Shown: in pieces, positions 1 through 7,930 of the stretch
Layout of the letters: each line of letters begins with the position of its first letter
How positions within the stretch are numbered: the stretch's first letter is position 1
NCBI RefSeq assembly: GCF_028595325.1
Contig: NZ_JAQQXR010000003.1
Span: 124,001-188,000, forward strand
Source of the DNA: Janthinobacterium fluminis
Lineage (GTDB): Bacteria; Pseudomonadota; Gammaproteobacteria; Burkholderiales; Burkholderiaceae_D
DNA: 64,000 nucleotides
Direction: 5' to 3'
The notes under the pieces: model-generated
The model's database searches: none
The model's input: the letters and a program-made list of their open reading frames with translations, nothing else
What the model was told of the DNA's origin: nothing
Translations under genes and position numbers: made by a program

Positions 1-225
1 GCCGACACCAACAATATCATCGTGCTCTATCCGCAGGTCGACGCCAGCCCGGTCTACCCTTACAACCCGAACGGCTGCTGGGATTTCTGGGGCTATACGA
101 GCGTGAATCCCTTCATGCCGGATTTTTACAGGAAATCGGCCATGCAGATGGCGGCCGTCAAGGCCATGCTCGACCGCCTGGCCGCGCCGCGCAGCGCCGT
201 GCACAGCGCCGCTAGACGACGCTGA
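1..225 (+). CDS. PHB depolymerase-family esterase, C-terminal fragment
   Basis: The reading frame is open from base 1 and ends at a TGA at 223-225, so only the last 74 residues are in the window. The fragment contains NNIIVLYPQVD, followed by NGCWDFWGYT near residue 30. This Gly-Cys-Trp-Asp-aromatic-Trp block is typical of the C-terminal part of the esterase_phb / extracellular poly(3-hydroxybutyrate) depolymerase catalytic domain. The catalytic Ser and Asp would lie upstream, outside the window. The product is probably secreted and cleaves PHB or a related polyester. An intracellular 3HB-oligomer hydrolase gene lies 24 kb away and could complete the same degradation route. An acetylxylan or feruloyl esterase of the same fold cannot be excluded. 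Confidence 0.72.
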   Translation, partial: ADTNNIIVLYPQVDASPVYPYNPNGCWDFWGYTSVNPFMPDFYRKSAMQMAAVKAMLDRLAAPRSAVHSAARRR

Positions 226-1054
226 GGGCCGTCAGTTTCGGGTCCGGCGGCGGGAAGGCCAGTTGCATGTCCTGCATCGTCTCCAGCAGCAGCGAGGCGA
301 CCACCAGGTTGCGCTGCGTCTTCGAGTCGGCCGGCACCACGTACCAGGGCGCATGGCCGCAGTCCGTTTCCTGTATCGCCAGCTCGTAGGCGCGCTGGTA
401 GTCGTCCCATAATTTGCGCTGGGCCAGGTCGTTCGGGTCGAACTTCCACTGCCGGTCCGGGTCGTCGAGGCGTTCCTGCAGGCGCTCGCGCTGCTCTTCC
501 TTGGAGATGTGCAGGAAGACCTTGACGATCACGGTGCCGGTTTCGGCCAGCATGCGCTCGAAGTCGCGGATCTGCGCGTAGCGGCGCTGGCTTTCCTTCT
601 CGTCTATCCATTTCTGCACGCGGGTGATCAGCACGTCTTCGTAATGGCTGCGGTTGAAGATGGCGATCTCGCCGCGCGCCGGCACCTGCTGGTGCACGCG
701 CCACAGGTAGTCGTGCGCCAGCTCGATGTCGCTCGGTCCCTTGAAGGCGACGGCGCGTATGCCCATCGGATTGATGTTGCTGAACATCGCCTGCACGGTG
801 CCGTCCTTGCCGGAGGTGTCCATGCCCTGCAGCACCAGCAAGACTTTTTGCCGGCGCTGCGCGTACAGCATGCTCTGGAGTTCGGCGATCTGCGCCGTCA
901 GCGCCAGCGTTTCCTCGCGGTCCAGCGCCTTGCACTCGGCCTTGCTGAGTTTTTCATTGCCGGACCGGGACGCGGCGCCCAGCAGCTTGAGGCCGGCGCC
1001 CGCGTCGCCGAGCTTCTGGTTCTTGTCGGCGCGGAATTGCTCGCGTGCTTTCAT
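212..1054 (-). CDS. ppk2: PPK2-family polyphosphate kinase
   Basis: A 280-residue protein of the PPK2 family, which transfers phosphate between polyphosphate and nucleotides (ADP/GDP or AMP). Visible motifs are a Walker A loop GMDTSGKDG at residues 77-85 and the Walker B-like FNRSHYEDVL at about 133-142, followed by a basic lid region (KEEQRERLQERLDDPDRQWKF) typical of the short, single-domain PPK2 enzymes. The length matches single-domain members. The NRSHYEDVL form and N-terminal extension look most like class III (nucleoside mono- and diphosphate) enzymes, but the class is an inference. The 3' end overlaps the convergent esterase gene by 14 bases. The next gene upstream on the same strand is a small CoA-binding protein 7 bases away, so the two are probably co-transcribed. 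Confidence 0.9.
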   Translation of the reverse strand: MKAREQFRADKNQKLGDAGAGLKLLGAASRSGNEKLSKAECKALDREETLALTAQIAELQSMLYAQRRQKVLLVLQGMDTSGKDGTVQAMFSNINPMGIRAVAFKGPSDIELAHDYLWRVHQQVPARGEIAIFNRSHYEDVLITRVQKWIDEKESQRRYAQIRDFERMLAETGTVIVKVFLHISKEEQRERLQERLDDPDRQWKFDPNDLAQRKLWDDYQRAYELAIQETDCGHAPWYVVPADSKTQRNLVVASLLLETMQDMQLAFPPPDPKLTALSVV

Positions 1055-1061
1055 GGTGTCC

Positions 1062-1484
1062 TCAGCGGCTCAGCAAGGGCAGTTCAATTTTCGGGCAGCG
1101 GTCCATGACCACGTCCAGGCCGGCGGCGCGCGCCAGTTCGGCCGCCTCCTCGTTGACGATGTCAAGCTGCGTCCACAGGCAGCCGGCGCCGACGGCGATG
1201 GCGTCGCGGGCGATCGGCACGATGTCCTCGGCTTTGCGGAAGCAGTCGACGATGTCGATGCGCGCCGGCGCCACGGCGGCGGCGGCCTCGGCCAGCGTGG
1301 CGTGGCAGTGCTCGCCGAGCAGTTGCTGGCCGGCGCAGGCTGGATTGACGGGCAGGACGCGGTAGCCGTGCGCCTGCATATAGTCGGCGACCTGGTAACT
1401 GGCGCGCTGGGGGTTCGGTGACAGGCCGACCACGGCAATGGTGCGGCTGTTGTTGAGGATGCGGGCGATATCAGGCATGGGCAT
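1062..1484 (-). CDS. CoA-binding domain protein (YccU-like)
   Basis: A 140-residue Rossmann-fold protein of the CoA_binding_2 family. It starts with a short helix and then IAVVGLSPNPQRASYQVA, the nucleotide/CoA loop of YccU-type proteins. The central VDCFRKAEDI segment and the terminal LDVVMDRCPKIE are also typical of the family, whose Cys near the C-terminus is conserved. No reaction is established for the stand-alone domain. It lies directly upstream of the PPK2 gene on the same strand with a 7-base gap, so they probably form one transcript. An alternative in-frame ATG two codons downstream would not change the domain. Confidence 0.88.
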   Translation of the reverse strand: MPMPDIARILNNSRTIAVVGLSPNPQRASYQVADYMQAHGYRVLPVNPACAGQQLLGEHCHATLAEAAAAVAPARIDIVDCFRKAEDIVPIARDAIAVGAGCLWTQLDIVNEEAAELARAAGLDVVMDRCPKIELPLLSR

Positions 1485-1579
1485 GGCTGTAGAGTGAAAT
1501 CACTGCGACAGCGTAGCAGATTCCCGCCGGGTTCGGAAAACCGGCGGAAAACCGGCGGGGCGCACCCCGCCCGCCCGGC

Positions 1580-2794
1580 TTAGAACCAGGATTCGACTTG
1601 CAGGCCGTAGGACATGCCGTTGGTCTTGCCGCCGAACACGCCGGTGGACGACAGCGCACTGCCAGGCGTGGCCGCCCGTTGCGCCGCGTCGTTCCACTTG
1701 GCGTAGGTCACGAAGGCGCGCAGTTCGGGACGGGCCCAGAAACCCTTGCCTTGCGACAGGGCCGGCGCGAAGGTGATCTTGTTCAACTTCTGCTCGGCGC
1801 CGCCATTGGCGGGCTTGACGTTGTCGTGGCCGAAGTCGACGATCAGCTTGACGTTTTCATTGAGCGCGTAGACGGGACGCACGCCAACCGAGGTCCAGGT
1901 GGTCGTGCCGGCGTTGGCCTTGTCGCGCTGCCACAGGCCGACCAGCGAGCCGCTGAATTCCGGCGTGAATTGCCAGATCATATTGTCGAACACGCGCGTG
2001 CGCTTGATGTCGGACGTCGCGCCCGTGTCGGTGCCGCCCATTTTGATGCCGGAGCCGCTGCCGTACTGGACAGCCAGCGTGTTGTCGCCGCCCAGCAGCT
2101 TGTCTTGCTTGTGCACGACGGAGAACGACCAGCCGTTCGCCACTTTATCCGCCGCCTTGTCTTGCTGGTCGCCGCGGATCACGGTCGCGTCCAGTTTCAG
2201 GGTGCCGCCTGCGCTGACGGGAATGCCGTCGTAGATGAAGCTGTGGCGGGTCGCCGCGACGCGCTCGTTGATGTCGTTGCGGAACAGCGCGTAGCTGAAC
2301 TTGCCCGGACCGGCCGCGATGCCGGCGATACCGCCGCCGACGCCGTCGCCGTGCAGGTATTTGAAGTCCAGCACGTGGATGTCCGGACGGTCGTAGAAGC
2401 GCTTGCCGATCCAGGCCGTGGCGCCGTTCAGGAAGGGCAGGTTTTTCGCCTCAACCATCATTTGCGCCAGCCGCAGCTTGTCTTTCTCGCCGACGTCGGA
2501 CATCGGGCTGTAGATCGAGGCCATCACGGTGCCGACGAAGCTGGCGCCATTGCTCGATTTCGCCAGTTCTTTGGTGTAGGAAAACTCGCCGTACAGGTCG
2601 CACTCATTGCCGAAACGGTACTTCGGCACGCCTTCCAGGCCGTAGCAAGCCTGGCTGCCGCCCTTGTCGTTGCTGCCGACACCGGCCCGGAAGTAGCCGT
2701 GGAATTCGCCCTCGGCATCGCTGGCGTGGACCGTCGTGGCGCAGCAAGCCAGTGCGGCGGCCAGGGCTAAGGTTTTTTTGAAGAATTGTTGCAT
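1580..2794 (-). CDS. lamB: Maltoporin-like carbohydrate porin
   Basis: A 404-residue outer-membrane protein with a clear signal peptide (MQQFFKKTLALAAALACCAT, cleavage near residue 24 before SDAEGEF). It shows LamB-family features: the N-terminal strand EFHGYFRAGVGSN, the RFGNECDLYGEF segment, the FKYLHGDGVGGG region and a C-terminal aromatic residue (VESWF). It should form an 18-strand trimeric barrel passing maltodextrins or other oligosaccharides. No maltose ABC transporter or MalT-like regulator lies within the window, so the substrate is not fixed by context. A GGAG-type ribosome site (AGGAGCCC) precedes the ATG. About 500 bases of non-coding DNA lie upstream. Confidence 0.88.
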   Translation of the reverse strand: MQQFFKKTLALAAALACCATTVHASDAEGEFHGYFRAGVGSNDKGGSQACYGLEGVPKYRFGNECDLYGEFSYTKELAKSSNGASFVGTVMASIYSPMSDVGEKDKLRLAQMMVEAKNLPFLNGATAWIGKRFYDRPDIHVLDFKYLHGDGVGGGIAGIAAGPGKFSYALFRNDINERVAATRHSFIYDGIPVSAGGTLKLDATVIRGDQQDKAADKVANGWSFSVVHKQDKLLGGDNTLAVQYGSGSGIKMGGTDTGATSDIKRTRVFDNMIWQFTPEFSGSLVGLWQRDKANAGTTTWTSVGVRPVYALNENVKLIVDFGHDNVKPANGGAEQKLNKITFAPALSQGKGFWARPELRAFVTYAKWNDAAQRAATPGSALSSTGVFGGKTNGMSYGLQVESWF

Positions 2795-3294
2795 GTAGGG
2801 CTCCTGCGAATCTAAGTTGTAAAGTCCTGTGGACTGTTGTTAGTGACGGTCTTGCCAGCTGCCGCCACGGCAGCGCAGCGGCGGGCCGGGCCGCAGGTCT
2901 GCTGCGGCCAAGCCGGTCGATGGATGCCGTGCCGCCGGTCGGGAATACGGCGGGCTGGGCGCTGCTTGGCGCCGCTTAGGCGTTGCCGCAACAAGGCGCG
3001 GAAATCCTGCCCGTGGGTGCCCGGCGCCGGGCCGGGATCGGTGCAAAATTTCCCGCGTTCATTGTAAGCGAATTGATAAGACCACTTGCGCTTTGCACGC
3101 CATTGCGGCGCGCTGTCTGTTGCAATTACAACACATTGGCATGACTGTCCATTTTTTGCCAAACGGCGGGCTTGACACAGTGTCCTGGCCTGCGCGGGCG
3201 GCGCCGGCGCCGGCCGGCCGGGCCATCGGCGGGCGGCGCGGCCGCTTGCATACCAATTCCGCGGCGCGCGGCGGCCGGGGACGGCCCCTTGCGG
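2795..3294. other. Intergenic region, leader of the maltoporin gene
   Basis: These 500 bases hold no convincing gene. The 116-codon minus-strand frame here has no recognisable domain and is GC-driven. The region is the likely promoter/leader of the maltoporin gene on the minus strand; a weak -10-like TACAAT is visible on the minus strand near 3060, but no confident -35 partner. The part nearest the oxidoreductase gene (3190-3290) is very GC-rich with short self-complementary stretches and may hold its transcript end. No repeat shared with other parts of the window was found here. Confidence 0.5.
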
Positions 3295-4908
3295 CTAGCC
3301 CTTCAGCGCCAGTTGCGCCGCGCGGTAGCCCCACCACGCCGCCTCCTCGAAGACGGAAAAGCCGGACAGGTCGGCGTGCGCGAACAGGATCGCGCCGTCC
3401 GCCTCGCGCAGCGCCTTCAGCCCGGCGTTGCCGCGGAAGCCGGGCAGCGGCGCCGCCATCGCGTGGCCGCGCAGCGTGATGTCGACCCGCTCGACGCAGG
3501 CGGCGAAGTTGGCGCCGTATGCCGCCTTCAAGTCGACGCTGGCCAGCGCCAGCAATTCCTCGCCGCTGGCGCCGTTCATCCATTTGCGCGCCGCCTCCGG
3601 CGTGCGGTCCGACAGCGCCACATAGGCGCTGAACACGGTCCGCTCCGGCGGGCGCACGCGGATGTCCTGGTGCGTCGACACCACATAACCGAGCCCCGGC
3701 TCCTGGTACACCACGTTGTCCCACGCCAGCGGCGCGTGCGGCAGCTCGTCGGGAAAGCGCTTGAGCAGGAAGTTGGCGACCATCCAGGGCGCGTAGGCCG
3801 GCATGTGGCGCGCCGGATCGAAGCCATACGCGCCGATCGACTCCACCACGCGCGCCGCCACGTACAGCGGCATCGCGCAGATCGCCTTGCGCGCCCGCAC
3901 CAGGTAGCTGTGCGGCCGGCCGTCGACCAGGCGGAAGCACAGCGCCTCGACACCGCCCGCCGTCCGCTTCAGCGACACCACCGTGCCGTCGCGGCGCCGC
4001 ACGCCGGAGGCGCGCTCCATCGCCGTCGCCACCGGCTGCATGCCGCCCGGCCAGGTCAGCCAGGCGCCGTTGCCGGCGTTCGCCGCCTGCCCCCAGCGGC
4101 TGCAGTAATAGTGCAGGCCGGCCCAGGCCGACACCTTGTCGTAGCGCGTCCCGTAGTCGTCGCGGCAGCAGTAGTTCAAGTACCAGTGCAGCGTCGGCGA
4201 GCGGTAGCCGCCCTGCTCCAGCCAGGTCTTCAGCGTGATGCGGTCGAGCGCCAGCCACTCCGGGTCGTCCGACGACTCCACCGTCGGGAAGACGAACACG
4301 CGCTTGCCGTCGCGCCCGCGCAGCCCGCGCAGGCGCTGCACTTCGGCGAAAAAGCGCCGGTGCTCGGCCAGTTCCTCCTCCGCCACGCCCTCGGTGGGGA
4401 TGAAGCCGTCCTGCCAGACGCCGTTGAACAGCAGCCGCTCCTCCGGGCCGTGCAGGACGAAGCGCTCGTCGTAGTAGGGCCGTTCGGCCATGGCGTCGCG
4501 CTGGATGACGCCGATGTCGGCGAGGATTTCGCGCACGTGGAACGATTCCGGCGACGGCAGCGGCAGGTAGTGGCCGCCGGTCGGAAAGGCCAGGTCGCCG
4601 AACTGGCCGCCGGCCGCGTTGCCATACGGCTGCGGGCCGTCGACCATCAGGAAGTCGCTATGCCCGTCCTTCTTCATTTTCCACGCCGCCGTCAGGCCGG
4701 CGATGCCGGAGCCGAGGATGGCGACATCGGTTTCGACGATCTCCGCCGGCGCCGGCAAGGCACGCCGCTCGCGCAGGAAGTGGCCCTCGTCGCGGCCCGG
4801 ATAGCGCAGCGCCGGCGTGATTTCCTGCCAGCGGCGCAAGCCCAGCACGCCGCCGGCCGCCGTCGCGCCGCTGGCGCCCGCCCACAGCAGAAAGGAGCGG
4901 CGCCGCAT
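3295..4908 (-). CDS. Tat-exported FAD-dependent amine-oxidase-like protein
   Basis: A 537-residue flavoprotein. The N-terminus MRRRSFLLWAG reads as a twin-arginine signal followed by a hydrophobic Ala/Gly stretch. A dinucleotide-binding fold begins at about residue 61 (VAILGSGIAGLTAAW, GSGIAG at 66-71) and the C-terminal ILFAHADLSGFSVFEEA matches the second FAD-contacting motif of flavin amine oxidases. The ATG is taken at 4908 because it overlaps the stop of the upstream aminopropyltransferase gene by one base, implying translational coupling; the frame stays open further upstream only by running antisense to that gene's body. The substrate is unknown. A polyamine-like amine made by its neighbour is the contextual guess, but phytoene-desaturase-like chemistry is also possible. 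Confidence 0.8.
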   Translation of the reverse strand: MRRRSFLLWAGASGATAAGGVLGLRRWQEITPALRYPGRDEGHFLRERRALPAPAEIVETDVAILGSGIAGLTAAWKMKKDGHSDFLMVDGPQPYGNAAGGQFGDLAFPTGGHYLPLPSPESFHVREILADIGVIQRDAMAERPYYDERFVLHGPEERLLFNGVWQDGFIPTEGVAEEELAEHRRFFAEVQRLRGLRGRDGKRVFVFPTVESSDDPEWLALDRITLKTWLEQGGYRSPTLHWYLNYCCRDDYGTRYDKVSAWAGLHYYCSRWGQAANAGNGAWLTWPGGMQPVATAMERASGVRRRDGTVVSLKRTAGGVEALCFRLVDGRPHSYLVRARKAICAMPLYVAARVVESIGAYGFDPARHMPAYAPWMVANFLLKRFPDELPHAPLAWDNVVYQEPGLGYVVSTHQDIRVRPPERTVFSAYVALSDRTPEAARKWMNGASGEELLALASVDLKAAYGANFAACVERVDITLRGHAMAAPLPGFRGNAGLKALREADGAILFAHADLSGFSVFEEAAWWGYRAAQLALKG

Positions 4909-6419
4909 CAACGGATCACCCGGCGCCAGTCCTGCTCGAACTCGTGCACCAGCGACTGCGTGTTGAGGCGGTTCGGCGCCATCGGCAGCGCCTTCATGTC
5001 GGGCGGGAAGCTGAACATCTCGCGCGTCGTGTCGGCGTTCAGGTAGCGCATCGGCAGCCGGTAGGCGGTCGGCGGCTGGTAGTTCAGCTGCGGCGAGGCG
5101 AGGATGAAGCCCCACTCGCCGAACGAGGGCACGTAGGCGTGGTAGGGCCAGGTGCGCAGGCCCACTTCGCGCAGCGTGGCGTCGATGGTCCAGTAGGCGT
5201 GCGGCGCGAAGAACGGCGACGTCGACTGCACCACCATCAGGCCGTTCGCCGCCAGGTGCTTCTGCACCAGGCCGTAGAACGGCACCGAATACAGCTTGCC
5301 CAGCGCGAAGCTGGACGGATCGGGGAAGTCGATGATGGCGGCGTCGAACATGTCCCGGTTGTTCTGCAGCCAGACCGCGGCGTCGGCGTTGACGACCTTC
5401 ACGCGCTTGTCCTTGAAGGCGCCGCCGTTCAGCTTCGCCAGCTCGTCGCGCGTCGTGAAGGCGGCCGTCATGGCCGGGTCGAGGTCGACCAGCGTGACTT
5501 GCTCGATGTTCGGGTAGCGCAGGATTTCGCGCAGCGCCAGGCCGTCGCCGCCGCCCAGCACCAGCACGCGCCGCGCCCACGGCAGCGCCTGCAGCGCCGG
5601 ATGCACCAGCGCCTCGTGGTAGCGGTATTCGTCGCGCGAGGAGAACTGCAGATTGCCGTTGATATAGAGGCGCATGTCGTCCTTCCAGCGCGTGATGACC
5701 AGGCGCTGGTACGGCGTCGTCGTCGAGAACACGATCTCGTCGCCGAACAGGCCGTGCTCGCCCCAGTAGACCATGCGGTCCGAGGCGGCGAAGCCGCACA
5801 CCAGCAGCAGCATCACGGCGCAGGCGCGCAGCAGCCGCCCCGTCAGGTTTTCCAGCTCGCGGCGGAAGACGTGGATGGTCCACAGCGCGACGCCGACGTT
5901 GAGCATGCCGAACAGGAAGCCGGTGCGCACCAGCCCCAGGTGCGGCGCCAGCACCAGCGGGAACAGCAGCGACACGGCCAGCGCGCCCAGGTAGTCGAAG
6001 GTCAGGACCCGGCTCACCAGCTCGTTGAAGGCGGTGTCGCGGTCGTTCAACGCCCGCATCACCAGCGGCACCTCCATGCCCACCAGGGCGCCGATGAGGA
6101 AAACCATCACATACAATAGCGTGCGGAACGGCGCCGCCATCCACGCAAAGGTCAGGAACAGCACGGCCGCCGAGACGCCGCCGATCAGGCCGACGGCCAG
6201 TTCGATGTCGACGAAGCGCGACAGCACGTCCTCGTCCTTGACGTACTTCGACAGGTGGGCGCCGACGCCCATCGCGAACAGGTAGCAGCCGATGATGGTG
6301 GAGAACTGCAGGATCGAGTCGCCCAGCAGATAACTCGACAGGGCGCCGGCGATCAGCTCGTAGGCCAGACCGCAGGATGCGACGACGAATACGGAGAGGA
6401 TAAGAATTTTTTTGGTCAT
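4908..6419 (-). CDS. Membrane-anchored aminopropyltransferase (spermidine synthase-like)
   Basis: A 503-residue protein with about seven hydrophobic segments in residues 1-210, followed by a soluble spermidine synthase domain. In the latter, YQRLVI and NGNLQFSSRDEYRYHEAL (YHE at 267-269) match the polyamine-binding part. GGGDG at 289-293 is the SAM-type loop, VDLDP at about 311-315 binds the donor, and DFPDP at 364-368 carries the conserved Asp pair. It should transfer an aminopropyl group from decarboxylated SAM to an amine at the inner membrane. The donor can be made by the SAM decarboxylase encoded at 9566-9949 in the divergent unit. It is translationally coupled to the FAD protein downstream. 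The acceptor is unknown; the membrane domain suggests a membrane-linked or exported product. Confidence 0.85.
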   Translation of the reverse strand: MTKKILILSVFVVASCGLAYELIAGALSSYLLGDSILQFSTIIGCYLFAMGVGAHLSKYVKDEDVLSRFVDIELAVGLIGGVSAAVLFLTFAWMAAPFRTLLYVMVFLIGALVGMEVPLVMRALNDRDTAFNELVSRVLTFDYLGALAVSLLFPLVLAPHLGLVRTGFLFGMLNVGVALWTIHVFRRELENLTGRLLRACAVMLLLVCGFAASDRMVYWGEHGLFGDEIVFSTTTPYQRLVITRWKDDMRLYINGNLQFSSRDEYRYHEALVHPALQALPWARRVLVLGGGDGLALREILRYPNIEQVTLVDLDPAMTAAFTTRDELAKLNGGAFKDKRVKVVNADAAVWLQNNRDMFDAAIIDFPDPSSFALGKLYSVPFYGLVQKHLAANGLMVVQSTSPFFAPHAYWTIDATLREVGLRTWPYHAYVPSFGEWGFILASPQLNYQPPTAYRLPMRYLNADTTREMFSFPPDMKALPMAPNRLNTQSLVHEFEQDWRRVIR

Positions 6420-6485
6420 CTGCGCGCTTTTGAACTAAGATACTTTTGTGTTGTTATCAATCTAGCCTCCCCTACAAGGAACGCC
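6420..6485. promoter_or_regulatory. Divergent promoter region of the polyamine/membrane cluster
   Basis: The 66-base gap separates the aminopropyltransferase start (minus strand) from the DUF350 gene (plus strand), so it must drive both halves of the cluster. It is locally AT-rich (TACTTTTGTGTTGTTATCAA around 6441-6460), unlike the flanking coding DNA. A CAAGGA ribosome site at 6475-6480 sits just before the GTG start of the DUF350 gene. No operator palindrome was recognised. Confidence 0.55.
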
Positions 6486-6872
6486 GTGCCCGCCATCCTA
6501 AACTATCTGCTCCACCTTTTACTGTCCGCCGTGCTGCTGATGGCGTTTTTCGTCGTCTACACGCGCCTGACGCCGTTCAAAGAGGTCGTGCTGATACGCC
6601 AGGGTAACCGCGCGGCCGCGCTGTCGCTGGGCGGCGCGCTGCTGGGCTTTTCGGCCACCATCGCCTCCTGCCTCGTGCACACGGCCGACTACCGCGAATT
6701 CCTCGCCTGGTCCGCCGGCGCGCTGGTGGTGCAACTGCTGGCCTACGCCATCACCACCTCGCTGCTGCGCATGTCGAAGGACCAGATCGAGGCCGACAAC
6801 AGCGCCTTCGGCGGCCTGCTCGGGGCGATTTCCCTGTCCATCGGCCTGATCAACGCGGCCTGCATTTCCTGA
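6486..6872 (+). CDS. DUF350 membrane protein (YjfL-like)
   Basis: A 128-residue integral membrane protein with four hydrophobic segments: residues about 4-22, 40-60, 72-92 and 105-125. The GTG at 6486 is chosen because AAGGA lies 5-6 bases upstream and the encoded protein begins directly with the first membrane helix (VPAILNYLLHLLLSAVLLMA). The conserved LSLGGALLGFSATIAS helix and the final GGLLGAISLSIGLINAACI helix are typical of DUF350. E. coli YjfL belongs to the family and sits in an operon with a PspA homologue and the glutathionylspermidine-synthase homologue YjfC, another link between DUF350 and polyamine chemistry. The function is unproven. The next gene starts 28 bases downstream. 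Confidence 0.85.
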   Translation: MPAILNYLLHLLLSAVLLMAFFVVYTRLTPFKEVVLIRQGNRAAALSLGGALLGFSATIASCLVHTADYREFLAWSAGALVVQLLAYAITTSLLRMSKDQIEADNSAFGGLLGAISLSIGLINAACIS

Positions 6873-6900
6873 ACCTCAACACCCGACAAGGAAGAACACC

Positions 6901-7920
6901 ATGAGCATCGGCAGCTTTATCAAGAAGCAGTTTATCGACGTACTGCAGTGGAACGAAGAAACCGAGGGCGTGCTGGCCTGGCGCTACCCGATGCAGGACG
7001 AGGAGATCCAGAACGGCGCCGTGCTCACGGTGCGCGAGTCGCAGGTGGCCGTGTTCGTCAACGAGGGCCAGATCGCCGACGTCTTCGGCCCCGGCGCCCA
7101 CACGCTGAACACGCGCACGCTGCCGCTGCTGACCAACCTGAAAAACTGGGACAAGCTGTTCGATTCGCCGTTCAAGTCGGATGTGTATTTTTTCAGCACC
7201 CGGGTGCAGACGGGGCGCAAATGGGGCACGCCGCAGCCGATCACCATCCGCGACAAGGACTTCGACATGGTGCGCGTGCGCGCCTTCGGCATGTACTCCT
7301 ACCGCGTCAGCGACGCGCGCGCCTTCTTCACCGAGGTGAGCGGCACGCGTGAAATGTACACCCGCGACGAGGTCGAGGACCAGTTGCGCGGCATCCTGAT
7401 GTCGAGCATGGCCAGCTCGCTGGGCAGCGCCAACGTCGCCTTCCTCGACATGGCGGCGAACCAGTCGCTGATGGCGCAGCAGGTCAAGGGCGACCTGGCG
7501 GCCGCCTTCGCCCGCTACGGCGTCGGCCTGGACGAGTTCAACGTCGCCAGCGTCAGCCTGCCGGAGGAACTCCAGGCCGCGCTCGACGAACGCATCTCGG
7601 CCGGCATGAAGGGCGGCCTGAACGCCGACAAGATCGGCGGTTACACCAAGTTCCAGGTCGCCAGCGCGATTCCGCTGGCGGCGCAGAACGAGGGCGGCAT
7701 GGCCGGCATCGGCGCCGGCCTGGGCGCCGGCGTGGCCATCGGCCAGAGCATGGCGCAAAGCCTGGCCGGGACGCTGGCCGCGCCGGCGGCGCCGGCGGCG
7801 GCCGACGACGGCATCGAGGCGCGCCTCGGCAAGCTGAAAGCCTTGCTCGACAAGGGCTTGATCTCGGCCGCCGACTACGACGCCGGCAAGACCGAACTCC
7901 TCAAAAAACTGATAGGCTAA
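6901..7920 (+). CDS. SPFH (band 7) domain protein with C-terminal SHOCT domain
   Basis: A 339-residue protein of the YdjI / virion-core-protein-like branch of the SPFH superfamily. Residues 1-60 (MSIGSFIKKQFIDVLQW, then TVRESQVAVFVNEGQIADVF) match the start of this branch, and the band-7 fold runs to about residue 250. A Gly/Ala-rich segment (about 258-300) follows, then a SHOCT module at about 305-338 (EARLGKLKALLDKGLISAAD). It probably forms a membrane-associated scaffold. The gene lies between the DUF350 and DUF4178 genes, with an AAGGAAG ribosome site before the ATG. Such proteins are repeatedly found with DUF350, DUF4178 and PspA-type envelope-stress genes; the precise role here is inferred. 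Confidence 0.85.
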   Translation: MSIGSFIKKQFIDVLQWNEETEGVLAWRYPMQDEEIQNGAVLTVRESQVAVFVNEGQIADVFGPGAHTLNTRTLPLLTNLKNWDKLFDSPFKSDVYFFSTRVQTGRKWGTPQPITIRDKDFDMVRVRAFGMYSYRVSDARAFFTEVSGTREMYTRDEVEDQLRGILMSSMASSLGSANVAFLDMAANQSLMAQQVKGDLAAAFARYGVGLDEFNVASVSLPEELQAALDERISAGMKGGLNADKIGGYTKFQVASAIPLAAQNEGGMAGIGAGLGAGVAIGQSMAQSLAGTLAAPAAPAAADDGIEARLGKLKALLDKGLISAADYDAGKTELLKKLIG

Positions 7921-7930
7921 GCCGGCATCC

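Noticed and set aside
2812-3162. A 116-codon minus-strand frame upstream of the maltoporin gene.
   Set aside because: No homology-like motifs, no good ribosome site, low-information composition.
3172-5046. A 624-codon open frame on the plus strand opposite the FAD oxidoreductase gene.
   Set aside because: Composition is Arg/Ala/Gln/His-rich with no domain; it is a high-GC antisense shadow of well-recognised minus-strand genes. The same applies to the long frames opposite atpD, atpA, putA, livH/livM and tpsA.
3295-6144. A single 949-codon minus-strand frame that looked like a fusion of a GC-rich domain to the FAD oxidoreductase.
   Set aside because: The N-terminal 400 residues are antisense-like out-of-frame reading of the aminopropyltransferase gene; the Tat signal and ATG at 4908 give the true start.
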